This document shows positions 29,201 through 37,200 of a stretch of DNA of 64,000 nucleotides, in pieces. Origin of the DNA: Akkermansiaceae bacterium UBA2367. GTDB lineage: Bacteria > Verrucomicrobiota > Verrucomicrobiia > Verrucomicrobiales > DEV007. Location of the stretch: contig DDTJ01000054.1 in NCBI GenBank assembly GCA_002344525.1, positions 33,090-97,089 of the forward strand, written 5' to 3'. Position 1 is the first letter of the stretch. Each line of letters starts with the position of its first letter. The notes under the pieces are model-generated. The model was given only the letters and a program-made list of their open reading frames with translations. It had not been told where the DNA came from and did no database searches. The position numbers and the translations under genes are program-made.

Positions 29201-30099
29201 CGGTCGGCGTCCACAACGGCAACATCGAGATCAGCGTCGGCGACTCCGCCTACCTCGGGCGGGCCATCGTCGGCCATACGAGCTACAGCGACATCATGCG
29301 CTCGGAGTTCGGCGATACCTTCATCGCCGTGGGCCGCAACTATCCCTACGTCGGCGGACCTGCCCAGTTCGTGACCACCTCCGACACAGTGATCGGGAGT
29401 TCCGCAGGAGGGCTCAACGGCAGCAGGCTGAGGCTCTACATGCCCGGCCCCGCGTCGAACTTCATCGCCGAGGGCACCTACCTGAATTCCGGCCCCTACA
29501 CCCGGACGCCGACCCCGGACGGGACGAGGTCCGACGAGCAGTTGGCGATGGAGCACCTCTTCACCGAGGCGGGCCTTGCCGACGCGGCGACGGCTGCGGT
29601 GACGGCGACGTTCATCCCCGAGGGCGACTACCCCTTCCACGGGTTCGGACTCTACAATCTCTACTACAGCGGCGTGCTTCCTCCCGATCCTCCCGTGGTG
29701 CCGGGTCCCTTCGATTCCTATGGCTGGCTCTTCGACGGGTCCTGCGACTCCTTCTTCCGTTACGAGGATCTTTTCCTCTACGACGGGTATGACTGGCTGA
29801 CCAGTTCGCTGGCCTACGAGGAAGCGCTCGAGGGGCGTGGGGGACCGCGCAGCGAGGTCACGATCTTCGAGGAGATCTTGGATGGGAACGCCGGTCCGCG
29901 CCGGCACGGTACGGTTGCGGTGGGGAGCACGGTGCTGGAGGAGGAGGACGACGAGGACGCGCTCCACCAGAAGAGGCGCGCGGCACGGAAGGTCGGAAAG
30001 GGGGCGCTGACCTACTACGTCTACGATCCCGGGACCAACCGCTACTCGAGCTACCGGGTGTTCGGTGCGGAGCGGACGCGGCTTTCTATCGCACGCTGA
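23281..30099 (+). CDS. Giant two-partner-secretion-type exoprotein with about 20 GHGG repeats
   Basis: From the ATG at 23281 the product has 2272 residues; a second ATG at 23320 is also possible. A signal peptide (LLLLLSLCPFQVRA, about residues 27-40) precedes a haemagglutination-activity/TPS domain (about 41-165) with GRTIINWQSFSIQQG, NRIVSGNPTAIHG and VAVINPNGIVVHQGG. A Gly/Val-rich beta-helix follows to about residue 500. Residues about 790-2000 carry some 20 units centred on [Y/F/W]-x-[Q/M/K]-[I/L]-G-H-G-G-[Y/F], each followed by a variable loop and a GDI-x-[V/I] strand. A non-repeat insert sits near residues 1420-1530. The C-terminus is Asp/Glu-rich, then basic, with no autotransporter barrel and no LPXTG or PEP-CTERM anchor. 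It is likely a secreted or surface adhesin. No TpsB gene is in the window. Confidence 0.88.
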   Translation: MNKIATRNSGGAAMLRRSHRFQSVVCLLLLLSLCPFQVRANPSGASVVAGNVNFGGMGTARLDINNLTNGGNGRTIINWQSFSIQQGEVTSVNQGANGFTLNRIVSGNPTAIHGQLKAAQGGVAVINPNGIVVHQGGSVDVAGILTLSTLDVSNKDFLNGGAMRFRGTTAAGVRNYGAVSSSDGDVVLLGNFLQNAGSVAAPKGVVAFGAGGDIVVDQAGGAKISVLAGGSGGATGIDNSGTIDAAAAELKAHGNVYALAIKNDGLVRANGYNFSSGRLTLSAGPQGRIVNTGQLSARRSDGSGGQVNVSGGRVQIGGSVDASGEVGRAGGSVTVSGSSVEVAAGAVVNTNGATGGTLSIHAADEAVVGGQLRSVGETGVGGQVKVEATRIAVGNGAVVDVSGATGGGSAKIGGGFQGRDESIRNAEELDVEEGALIIADAVEDGSGGIVILWSDGDTLFEGDLSARGVCKGGFAEISGKRTLSVSGNIDLRATEGAAGTLLLDPTNVMVSALGGGVGDAWDGTTSAISNRWLSQHLDMGNNVIISTNFGGAERGDITIGRATSALNAKNDKVEWYQNDANTVGGTLTLLAMGDIHFHTSVHSAGAGGINVVAGWDGSTGFSATPDPGTGLVTFSFNMQDILATMNDGNAANDAAGLRSGSVHIGITGTPIGVDVGSRWGDTNVAARDLFLTGSTTYAHGWAQLGFHDSGYEYGLGTALNTVQNEWWGNAAGNVLGKDYIALLGGTEFGTGGTPGVAGAFRGAGWGATGNIEAGLSGRLQMLGGTSYSSTQIGHGANVGEGTEPHYSGASPSIRTTRDGIVVDPNRDRSSFFSSTWRTNYAGGLARIHAKITVTADGDILMMGGPGFDAAGMLSASRPTGTFSLIGHGGAENTGSYHGDITVTAHGTTPRGYARGPEGIGIQMLGGPGSRSFVQIGHATDNQGAYGNVWDMTRSGDIIVTATTGAIRAEAHNQVIRDGDVNFGTPIPDDQVVPVGNVSDNTYYGSYVHIGHGGQNAGGPSTVGRFTMPGGSVVGNIMPDNSTTGDITVYAGGTYTSPTDPGNRIGIMLRAGTGLRTHAMIGHGGNYMYATNTADQTPNFGAGAATPFGTPTLAASTGFIGKVHVEADTGDLVVQGGDNTRPSTTSGYRYAYAKIGHGGYVTKGAKDGTITVLAGQGAGAVGGNIRFRAGGMEDGFAQLGHGGYDSDGDILGSDNSAEIVVTARGGISFVSPEGGPTDGVLSGDWEGTYNASPFGVGRRWIMLGHGGYAATTVMPGRQDITVTSGTGDVGNADGNKETGGILFVAGDTDFSFAQLGHGGYSSSANNEYGFTGDIVIRALGGGIRFDGSVIGAQTSASTTASLNGATAETVTKGVGQGRYSYAQLGHGGHGSRGVHSGTIDIETWGGVEFLGAAASPITQRTVTTAPIDAALKAGTNVWVILADLRTTATGRQMPGIYANIVPGTVEIVLRDASGNVVDTITDVPGEGTGLTAVLVRASDGATVGEVDYDDGQVRFTGSDYTGSWAGTGATTTYGSIEGNKLYSYVQLGHGGFDADGPDNKAADQPGNSGDILVHAAGDIRFQGGSSYLNYAQLGHGGYANKGAHSGNIIIDHIDPGNPLGEVGGLHFIAGHGGHRQYDLYSYVQLGHGGLDADGNHFGNIFIRGTQDANGVGFLVKAGDRQDAYAQVGHGGYGSRSGVTGAPFGLNGDIDIEVGGHIAVVAGTSTKDNPAYIEDGRLYAMIGHGGYNSDAANSDSAFYGARGGGIPVGTAGAGDGNWGHFGDITLVSTGGDISFMAGSNIPLKDRADYDGNPLGIEDPLGILVSRGGGGGRIHWAQAGHGGYHSGGNHSGEITVSANGAVHVVGGMMTNDNDATRLHYAQIGHGASNAAGNIDSPITVYALGGDLVVVGGEALTNTGQIGHGGTHTGAIVGDLKGDIKIIAQGDLLVNSGNTNGTSSITTNLGKIGHGDILDVQAVGVHNGNIEISVGDSAYLGRAIVGHTSYSDIMRSEFGDTFIAVGRNYPYVGGPAQFVTTSDTVIGSSAGGLNGSRLRLYMPGPASNFIAEGTYLNSGPYTRTPTPDGTRSDEQLAMEHLFTEAGLADAATAAVTATFIPEGDYPFHGFGLYNLYYSGVLPPDPPVVPGPFDSYGWLFDGSCDSFFRYEDLFLYDGYDWLTSSLAYEEALEGRGGPRSEVTIFEEILDGNAGPRRHGTVAVGSTVLEEEDDEDALHQKRRAARKVGKGALTYYVYDPGTNRYSSYRVFGAERTRLSIAR

Positions 30100-30109
30100 G
30101 CGTTGGCGA

Positions 30110-30141
30110 CAAGGAATGGGGTTTGGCGGCCCCATTCCTTG
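30110..30141 (+). terminator. Strong hairpin after the exoprotein gene
   Basis: CAAGGAATGGGG (30110-30121) pairs perfectly with CCCCATTCCTTG (30130-30141) around an eight-base loop, ten bases after the exoprotein stop. No T-run follows directly, so it may slow or end transcription without being a classical intrinsic terminator. Confidence 0.6.
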
Positions 30142-30168
30142 GCAGGAGCCTTTCACGGTTTATTTTCG

Positions 30169-30252
30169 ACCACGAATGAACACGAAATTTTCCCGGAGGG
30201 AATCGTGTCGCCGCCTCGGCGGGATTCGTGCCCACGGGTGTTCATTCGTGGT
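30169..30252. repeat. Palindromic element with 15-bp perfect arms
   Basis: ACCACGAATGAACAC (30169-30183) and GTGTTCATTCGTGGT (30238-30252) are exact complements bounding an 84-base unit. Smaller nested pairs (CACGA/TCGTG, CCGCC/GGCGG) lie inside. The arm sequence recurs in degraded form at 52796-52860 (GGTGTCCATTCGTGGTCC), so it appears to belong to a dispersed family of intergenic repeats. Confidence 0.6.
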
Positions 30253-30291
30253 TCCAACCCTGACGGATACAGCCGTCCGACCCCGCCCAAC

Positions 30292-30678
30292 TCAAGGCTT
30301 CGCCGTGTAGTCGAACACGTAGACCTTCTCGAGATGTGGCTTCAGCTTCGCCACGAAGGCCTCGTGGGCGGGGTGCGGGAGGTAGATGGCCAGCCCGGCC
30401 TTGTCCCGGAAGGTCACGAGGAAGGAGTGGGTGAAACCGTCGTTGAGCGGCTCGATGTTCTCCGTCGCCCCCCATTCCAGATCGACGATGGTGTCGATCT
30501 TCTCCTTCAATTCGAGGAAGGCCTTCACGATCTCGTCCTGCTGCTCCGGCGTCGTGCCCTCCTTGAACTGGAAGGAGACGAAGTGCCGGAAGAGGCCGCC
30601 CTCCTGCGCGAGGACGGGGCTGGACGGAAGGACGGCGGCGGCGGCCAGGGCCGCGAGAATGGCGCGAAGCGGTTTCAT
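30292..30678 (-). CDS. Exported Dabb-family (stress-responsive alpha/beta barrel) protein
   Basis: From the ATG at 30678 the product is 128 residues, starting MKPLRAILAALAAAAVL with a signal peptide ending PVLAQ. The rest is one Dabb domain: FRHFVSFQFKEGTTPEQQDEIVKAF, IVDLEWGATENIEPLNDGFTHSFLVTF, and a C-terminal HPAHEAFVAKLKPHLEKVYVFDY. Dabb domains form dimeric alpha/beta barrels of uncertain function, and exported versions are common in PVC bacteria. The frame is open further upstream, but the extension would spoil the signal peptide. It is divergent from pgi. Confidence 0.85.
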   Translation of the reverse strand: MKPLRAILAALAAAAVLPSSPVLAQEGGLFRHFVSFQFKEGTTPEQQDEIVKAFLELKEKIDTIVDLEWGATENIEPLNDGFTHSFLVTFRDKAGLAIYLPHPAHEAFVAKLKPHLEKVYVFDYTAKP

Positions 30679-30728
30679 ACGGAAAGCCTTTGCGAAATAC
30701 GGCTTCCTGTCGATCATAAAAATCACCT

Positions 30729-32297
30729 ATGACCGATTGGGACCACTACCAGACATCCGTTCTCCGATACCCCGAACTGGGCTTTGCCCTCGACTCCAGC
30801 CGCATGGACGCGCCCGCCGAATGGCCGGAGCCGCTCCGCGAGCGCATCGGGCGGGCCTTCCGCGACCTCGCCGCGACCGAGGCGGGCGAGATCATGAATC
30901 CCGACGAGGGCCGCGCCGTGGGCCACTACTGGCTGCGCAAGCCCGAGCTCGCCCCCGAGGCGGAGGGGAACTGGATCCGCGAGACGAAGGACTCCGTCGC
31001 CGCCTTCGCCGGCAAGGTCCTGAAGGGCGCCGTCGTCGCGCCGAACGGCAACGCCTTCCGCCACGTCCTCCTAGTCGGCATCGGCGGCTCGGCCCTCGGT
31101 CCCCAGCTCGTGGCGAAGGCCCTGCTGCCCGCCCATTCGCCGATCAGCATCCATTTCCTCGACAACACCGATCCCGGCGGCATGGACGACGTCTTTGTGA
31201 CGCTTGGTGACGGGCTCGCCGAGACCCTCGTCATCGTCATCTCGAAATCCGGCGGCACTGCCGAGACGCGCAACGGCATGATCGAAGCCGAGGCCGCCTT
31301 CCGCGCCCAAGGTCTCGATTTCGCGAAGCAGGCCGTCGCCGTCACCGGAGAGGGCAGCCTGCTCGACCGTCACGCCGTCGCCCAGGGCTGGATCGCCCGC
31401 TTCCCCATGTCCGACTGGATCGGTGGACGCACCTCGGTGATGAGCGCCGTGGGTCTGCTTCCCTCCGCGCTTCTCGGACTCGACATCGACGCTTTCCTCG
31501 CCGGAGCCGCCGCGATGGACGAGAAGACCCGCGTCCCTGACGAAGCCACCAACGCCGCGATGCGCCTCGCCCTGATGTGGCACCACGCCGGGAACGGACG
31601 CGGGGAGAAGGACATGGTCATCCTGCCCTACTGCGACCGCCTCGACCTGATGAGCAAATACCTCCAGCAACTCGTGATGGAGTCGCTCGGCAAGGAGCTC
31701 GACCTCGACGGCGAGCGGGTCAACCAGGGCATCGCCGTCTACGGCAACAAGGGATCGACCGACCAGCACGCTTACGTGCAGCAGCTCCGCGACGGTCTGC
31801 CCAATTTCTTCGCCACCTTCATCGAGGTGCGCCGGACGCGGCAGGGCGGGTCCCTCGGCGTGGACGAGTCCGGCTCGACCACGGGCGACTACCTGCAAGG
31901 CTTCCTGCGCGGCACGCGACGCGCCTTGGCTGGCAATGGCCGCCAGTCGATCACCATCTCGCTCGACGAGCTGACGCCCTTCTCCCTTGGTATGCTCATC
32001 GCCCTCTACGAGCGGGCCGTGTCGTTCTACGCCAGTCTAGTGAACATCAACGCCTACCACCAGCCCGGCGTCGAGGCGGGGAAAAAGGCGGCGGGAGCGT
32101 TTCTCAACCTGCTCTCCACCGTGCGCCGTCATCTCGCTGAGACGGGTTCGGCGGGCTACACCGCCGCGACGATGGCCCAGACCGTGGGCGAAGGCGATGT
32201 CGAGGAGGTCTACCACTGCCTCAACCACCTCGCCGCGACCGGATTCTGCTACCGCGAGACGGGGGCGGGGCCGGGGGAGGATTTGTTCGTTTGTTAG
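30729..32297 (+). CDS. pgi: Glucose-6-phosphate isomerase
   Basis: The 522-residue enzyme shows the PGI pattern: the phosphate-sugar binding loop [15 protein letters not shown] near residue 115, [15 protein letters not shown] near residue 168, and [19 protein letters not shown]. Further on come the catalytic [17 protein letters not shown] near residue 338 and [33 protein letters not shown] near the C-terminus. It interconverts glucose-6-phosphate and fructose-6-phosphate in the cytoplasm. It stands alone, shares a short 50-base divergent region with the Dabb gene, and is followed by hairpin-forming sequence. The sequence resembles the shorter archaeal/bacterial-type PGI group rather than the E. 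coli enzyme in several blocks. Confidence 0.95.
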   Translation: MTDWDHYQTSVLRYPELGFALDSSRMDAPAEWPEPLRERIGRAFRDLAATEAGEIMNPDEGRAVGHYWLRKPELAPEAEGNWIRETKDSVAAFAGKVLKGAVVAPNGNAFRHVLLVGIGGSALGPQLVAKALLPAHSPISIHFLDNTDPGGMDDVFVTLGDGLAETLVIVISKSGGTAETRNGMIEAEAAFRAQGLDFAKQAVAVTGEGSLLDRHAVAQGWIARFPMSDWIGGRTSVMSAVGLLPSALLGLDIDAFLAGAAAMDEKTRVPDEATNAAMRLALMWHHAGNGRGEKDMVILPYCDRLDLMSKYLQQLVMESLGKELDLDGERVNQGIAVYGNKGSTDQHAYVQQLRDGLPNFFATFIEVRRTRQGGSLGVDESGSTTGDYLQGFLRGTRRALAGNGRQSITISLDELTPFSLGMLIALYERAVSFYASLVNINAYHQPGVEAGKKAAGAFLNLLSTVRRHLAETGSAGYTAATMAQTVGEGDVEEVYHCLNHLAATGFCYRETGAGPGEDLFVC

Positions 32298-32312
32298 ATC
32301 TCTTACTCCCTA

Positions 32313-32367
32313 CTCCTTACTCTTACCTCTTACTCCTTGCCCGAAGCCGGGGAGTAAGAGTAAGGAG
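32313..32367 (+). terminator. Hairpin region after pgi
   Basis: CTCCTTACTCTTAC (32313-32326) pairs exactly with GTAAGAGTAAGGAG (32354-32367). An alternative inner stem is CTCTTACTCC (32327-32336) with GGAGTAAGAG (32351-32360). The region is built from repeats of TCTTACTCC. It lies between convergent pgi and a lipoprotein gene and may act as a terminator for pgi. Confidence 0.5.
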
Positions 32368-32421
32368 GAGATGGATCAAGGAGGGGGACCGAAGAGGGTT
32401 GAATCCTCACCCCGACCCTCT

Positions 32422-32934
32422 TCACTGCGGCTTGGCGGCGGCAAGAAATCGATCGAGAGCCGCTTTCGACGATTCGGCGATGGTTTCGTACGGCTGTTTG
32501 ACTCCACCCTCCCAAAGCTGGACATATTCGCATTCGTAGCAGATCACGAGGTCCAGGTGGGTGTCGCCCCGGGTGAGACGCAATCCGTGGCGCGGGTCGA
32601 AGCACTTGGCTCCGAAGGCGGCGGTGCGCATCGAGCGGGTCACCGACTTCAGCAGGGCGGCGATCTCGTCCGGTTTGTCGGTCGCGGTCGTCTGGAGCAC
32701 CGGATGGCCGTGGAAAAACTTGGGGGTCGCTGCGGCGAGCAGTTTCTCGTAGGTCTCCTCGTCGCCGACCTCGTCGATGTCCGGGGTTCGGGGATGGATC
32801 GAGTAGAGGGTCAGCGAGTCGAGGCCGCTGACGACAAAGCGGTCCACCGCGTCGGCGGTGGCACTGGGTTTCTTCCCGCATCCGCAGCAAAGGAGCAGGA
32901 GAAGGGCGGCGAAAGGTGGCAGACGCTTGGGCAT
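32422..32934 (-). CDS. Hypothetical lipoprotein
   Basis: Starting at the ATG at 32934 the product is 170 residues: MPKRLPPFAALLLLLCCGCGKK gives a lipoprotein signal with the lipobox ending at Cys17 or Cys19. The mature part includes DSLTLYSIHPRT, FHGHPVLQTTATD, CFDPRHGLRLTRGDTHLDLVICYECEYVQLW and TIAESSKAALDRFLAAAK. That pattern recurs in small uncharacterised proteins that end with a predicted single alpha/beta fold. No function is proposed. It is convergent with pgi and divergent from the NHL-repeat gene. Confidence 0.75.
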   Translation of the reverse strand: MPKRLPPFAALLLLLCCGCGKKPSATADAVDRFVVSGLDSLTLYSIHPRTPDIDEVGDEETYEKLLAAATPKFFHGHPVLQTTATDKPDEIAALLKSVTRSMRTAAFGAKCFDPRHGLRLTRGDTHLDLVICYECEYVQLWEGGVKQPYETIAESSKAALDRFLAAAKPQ

Positions 32935-33049
32935 CCTTCCCTTTACCCCGGAATCCAGCGGTCCGCCATCGCAGGCTTCGCCCAAAGCACCCGCAAATCC
33001 GACGCTCCCGCGTTTGACCCCGCCGCTCCCTTCCGCCACAATTCTGCCC

Positions 33050-34138
33050 ATGAAGCATTCCGTCCTCTTCCTCCCCCTTTTCCTTTCCCTCCTTCCTCCG
33101 CTTTCCGCCAAGGCCGATTGGACCATCGAGACTCTCGCTGGCACTGGCAAAGCGGGGCACTCCGGTGACGGCGGGCCGGCCTTGGAGGCGGAGTTGGACA
33201 ACCCCTTCGGCATTGTCCGGGGGCCGGACGGGGCTTTCTACTTCTGCGAATACACCGGCCAGCGCATCCGCCGCCTCGGGCAGGACGGCGTCCTCACGAC
33301 GATCGCGGGCACGGGCGAGGTCGGTTTCACCGGGGACGGCGGCCCGGCGCTCCAAGGGACCTTCAACAAGCCGCACGAGATCCGCTTCGACGCCTCAGGC
33401 GACCTCTGCATCGTCGACATGGTCAACCACGCCGTGCGCAAGATCGAGATGAAGACCGGAATCCTCAGCACCATCGCGGGCACGGGGGAGCCGGGCTACA
33501 GCGGCGACGGCGGCCCGGCGGCGACGGCGCAGTTCAAAGAGCCCCACAGCATCCAGTTCGGTCCCGGTGGCGACCTCTACGTCTGCGACATCGGCAACCA
33601 CGTCATCCGCCGGATCGACATGAGCACCGGTAAGATCTCCACCTTCGCCGGGACGGGACGGCCGGGGCCGACGCCCGACGGCTCGCCCATCGAGGGGACT
33701 CCGCTCAACGGGCCGCGTTCGCTCGACTTCGATGGGGAGGGCAATCTCTGGCTCGCGACGCGCGAGGGCAACCAAGTCTTCAAGTTCGACCTCAAGGCGG
33801 GAACCATCCACCACATCGCGGGCACCGGGAAAAGCGGCTTCACCGGCCACGGGGGGCCGGCCAAGGAGGCGGCCCTGAGCGGTCCCAAGGGCATCGCCAT
33901 CGATGCGGAGGGCCATGTCTGGCTCGCTGATTGCGAGAGCCATTCGATCCGCGTGATCGACGCGAAGACGGGCCGGATCGACCTGATCGCGGGTACCGGC
34001 AAGAAGGGCGATGGCTCCGACGGCGACCCGCTGAAATGCGAACTGGCCCGTCCCCACGGCGTCTATGCCGACGCCGACGGCGGCATCTACATCGGCGACA
34101 GCGAAGCGCACAAAATCCGGGTGCTGCGGAGGCGGTAG
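33050..34138 (+). CDS. Secreted NHL-repeat beta-propeller protein
   Basis: The 362-residue protein has a signal peptide (MKHSVLFLPLFLSLLPPLSAKA) and then six or so NHL-type blades. Each blade pairs an AGTG-x-G-[F/Y/H]-[S/T]-G-[D/H]-GGPA segment with a following P-x-[G/E/S]-[I/L] strand and a xxR[K/R/V]I turn (for example NHVIRRIDMSTGKISTFAGTG). The frame extends upstream, but the ATG at 33050 gives the only sensible signal. NHL propellers are binding platforms or, in some cases, lyase-like or hydrolase-like enzymes; nothing here indicates a catalytic site. It precedes the giant TPR gene by 113 bases on the same strand. Confidence 0.88.
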   Translation: MKHSVLFLPLFLSLLPPLSAKADWTIETLAGTGKAGHSGDGGPALEAELDNPFGIVRGPDGAFYFCEYTGQRIRRLGQDGVLTTIAGTGEVGFTGDGGPALQGTFNKPHEIRFDASGDLCIVDMVNHAVRKIEMKTGILSTIAGTGEPGYSGDGGPAATAQFKEPHSIQFGPGGDLYVCDIGNHVIRRIDMSTGKISTFAGTGRPGPTPDGSPIEGTPLNGPRSLDFDGEGNLWLATREGNQVFKFDLKAGTIHHIAGTGKSGFTGHGGPAKEAALSGPKGIAIDAEGHVWLADCESHSIRVIDAKTGRIDLIAGTGKKGDGSDGDPLKCELARPHGVYADADGGIYIGDSEAHKIRVLRRR

Positions 34139-34251
34139 GCCGCAGACAGGCGGCGCCGGATCGCCGGGCCGGGCCGCGGGCCTGTCATTGACGCCTTGCC
34201 GCGCCTCGCCTACCGTGGCGGAAGGCTCCGCGCCATTTTTCCCGGCATCCG

Positions 34252-37200
34252 ATGATCTCTTCGCCCTGTCGCCTGCTTCTTCCCGCCCTGTGGGCTGCGG
34301 TGGCCGGGTTCGCTTTCCTCTCGGCACGGGCGCAGGAGCCCGCCGCCGCTCCGGCTTGGTCCGAGGCCGATTCGCGCTTGGCCAACCATTACATCCAGCT
34401 CCTGCAAAAGGATCCGGCCTATGGCAAAGTCCTCGACCTGCTCTGGGGGCTTTACGAGAAAAAGGGCCAGACCGCCCTGCTCCTCGACTATTTCAAGGGC
34501 GCGAGCGAGTCCGGTCCCGAGGTGGCGAAGCTGCTCTACGCCCATCTCCTGCGCAAAAGCGGCGACGTCGAGGCGGCGCGACCGCTCTATGACGAGGTGC
34601 TCGAATCCGAGCCGGGCAATCTGCCGGCCCTGAAAGCCCTTGCCGAGATCGCCGACCAGCAGAAGCGCTGGGCCAAGGCCCTCTCCCTCCACACCCGCCT
34701 CGTCGAGCTCGTGCCCGCGACGGACGGGGAGGGGATCGCCCTGCGCCTCCGCAAAGCGGCTCTGCATCGGCTGCAAGGGCAGGGCGAGGCGGCGGTGGCG
34801 GATTGGAACGCGCTGCTGGAGGCCTTTCCCGAAAACGCGGCCTTGCGCGCCGAGATCGTCGGGCTGCTCCTCGAGGCGGGCGAGACGGAGGCCGCGGTGA
34901 AGGCGTTGGACGGACTGGCGCGGTCGTCCGATCCACGCCGCCGCCTCGACGCCTTGCTCGAACTGAACCGCCTCCACGAGTTCACCGGGGATTTCGACAA
35001 GGCGGCGGACGCGGCGGGGGAGGCGATGGCCCTGCTCCATTTCAAGAGCCCGGACTACGGCGAGCTTTTCTCCCGCCTCGTGCGCATGCACGAGCGCCAC
35101 GAGCGCCTCGACGAGATGGAGGAAGCCCTCGCCCAGGCCGCGGCGGCGGCGAATCCGACGGAGCGCGCCCTCCATGACCTCGCCGAATTCCACCGGCTCA
35201 CCGCCGATCCGACGGGGGAGGAGGAAGCCGTCGCCCGTCTCGCCGAGCGTCTGCCCGGCGATCCCTCCCATCGCGTCCGCCTCGCCGAGTTGCAGATGCG
35301 GAACGATCGCTACGAGGCGGCCGCCGCGACCCTCGACGGGCTTCTCGCTGGGAGCGGCTCGCCGCCGCTGGATCTCGTCCTGCGCCGCGCCCTCGTCGAT
35401 CTCCATGCGGAGGGGCGCGAGGCGGCCTCGGCCCGGCTCTCCGCCCTGCTCGACGAGGGGGCGGTCGATGCCAAAGGGCGGCGCGAAATCCTCGGCTTCG
35501 CCCGCGTCCACTATCTCGACGGCCTCGTCGAGCGGCTTCTCCGCGATCCGGTCCTCGCCGCGCGGGAGGGTGCCGACGAGACCGCCGCCCCCATCGAACT
35601 GGCCCGCTTCCTCCACGAGCGCGGACGCACCGCCCAAGCCGTCGCGACCCTGCGGGAACACGCCGCCGCCGCGGGCGACGCGACTTTGGAAAAGGCCGCC
35701 CGCCTCCACCAGATCGGCGTCGTCCTCAAGGATCTCGATCTGGACGGGGAAGCCCTCGCCGCCTTCGACGAGGCCGTCGCCCTCGCTCCGTCGAACCTCG
35801 AATACCAGTCGAGCCGGGCCGACCTCCATGTGGCCGCGAAGCGGATCGACGAGGCCGTCGCCCAGCTGGAGGCGATCCGCGAAGGGAGGCCGGGCCTGGA
35901 GGAGAAGGCGGAGATCGACCAGCGCCTTTTCAGCCTGATCCGCGGCCATTACGCGACGAAGGCGGAGCGGGAGGCGCTGCAGCCCGCGCCGCCGCCGGGA
36001 GTCATCCAGGGCGTCGACGAATTCCGTCGTCTCGCCGCCGCCGCCTCCCGCGCCGCCGCCCGGGGCGGGGAGGAGGAGCCGCCCCGGGAACTGATCGACT
36101 ACTACGAGACGATCAAGAAAGAGGCGAACCAGACCCCCTCGCTGGAGCGCCGCTACCGCGCCGCGTGGTGGGCCTTCAAGATGCAGGACACGCAGGAGTG
36201 CTTCCATCAGCTCACCAAGGCGAACGAGGAGGCTGGCAAACCCGTCGTCGAGGTCGAGAGGATGCTCTTGAGCCTCGCCGAGCAGAACGAGCGCACCACC
36301 CTGATGGTGCGGCATCTGACCACCCTCGCCGAGATCGACCCGGAGCGCGCCGACGACCACCGCCGCCGCCGCGCCGAGATGCGCTTCGAGCTGGGTTTCG
36401 AGGACGAGGCGATGCGCGAGTTGAAGGAGATGGCGGCGAAGCCCGGCGCCTCCCTCGCGACCCTGAACACGCTGGCCAAGCTATACCAGCGCCAAGGCAG
36501 TCCGGGCAAGCAGGTCGAGGTGTGGCAGCGCGCCTACCGCGAGGCCGATCTGTTCGAGAAGCGCAACATCGTCAAGCAGCTTTCCGCCGCCTTGATCGAA
36601 GCCGGTCGACCCGAGGAGGCGCTGAAGGCGCAGGTCGAGTTGCTGGAGCGGGAGAGCGACCCGGTGCAGCGGCGCAAGCAGCTCGACGCCCAGATCACCG
36701 TGGCGCAGACCCACTACCTGCTCGCTTGGATGCGCGAGCGCTACGCCGAGCTGGCGGGGCGGCATCCTTTCGACCGCTTCTATCCCGAGGCCCTCGCCCG
36801 CGTCCATCGCGCCGCCGGGGAGGACCGCGAGGCCTACGAGGCGATGAAGCGGGCCTACTACATGTCGGGGCGCAGCGAGGAACTGCTCGCCGAGCTGGGG
36901 GCGCTCTCCGGTCGGCTCGGGGATTTAAAGTCCGCGATCTACTACCGCCGCCAGCTTCTCGCGCGGGGCGAGGGCGACACCCTCGAAAACTGGAAGGAAC
37001 TGGTGCGCATGCTGGAGAAGGATCTCCGCGTCGCCGAGGCCGACCAGCTCCGCCTCCGCTTGGAGACGAAGTTCGGCAGCGACGTCGATTTCCTCGCGGA
37101 ACTTGCCGGCCATTACGAGAAATCCGGCAGCCCGCGCGACGCCGGGCGGGTCCTCGCCCGGCTCGTCTCCCTGCGCCCTTGGGATCTCGATGCCCGTTTC

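Noticed and set aside
25650..29290. CRISPR-like periodicity in the repeated GHGG region
   Set aside because: The repeat is at the protein level. DNA copies differ in length and sequence and lie within one continuous reading frame, so there are no identical repeats or unique spacers.
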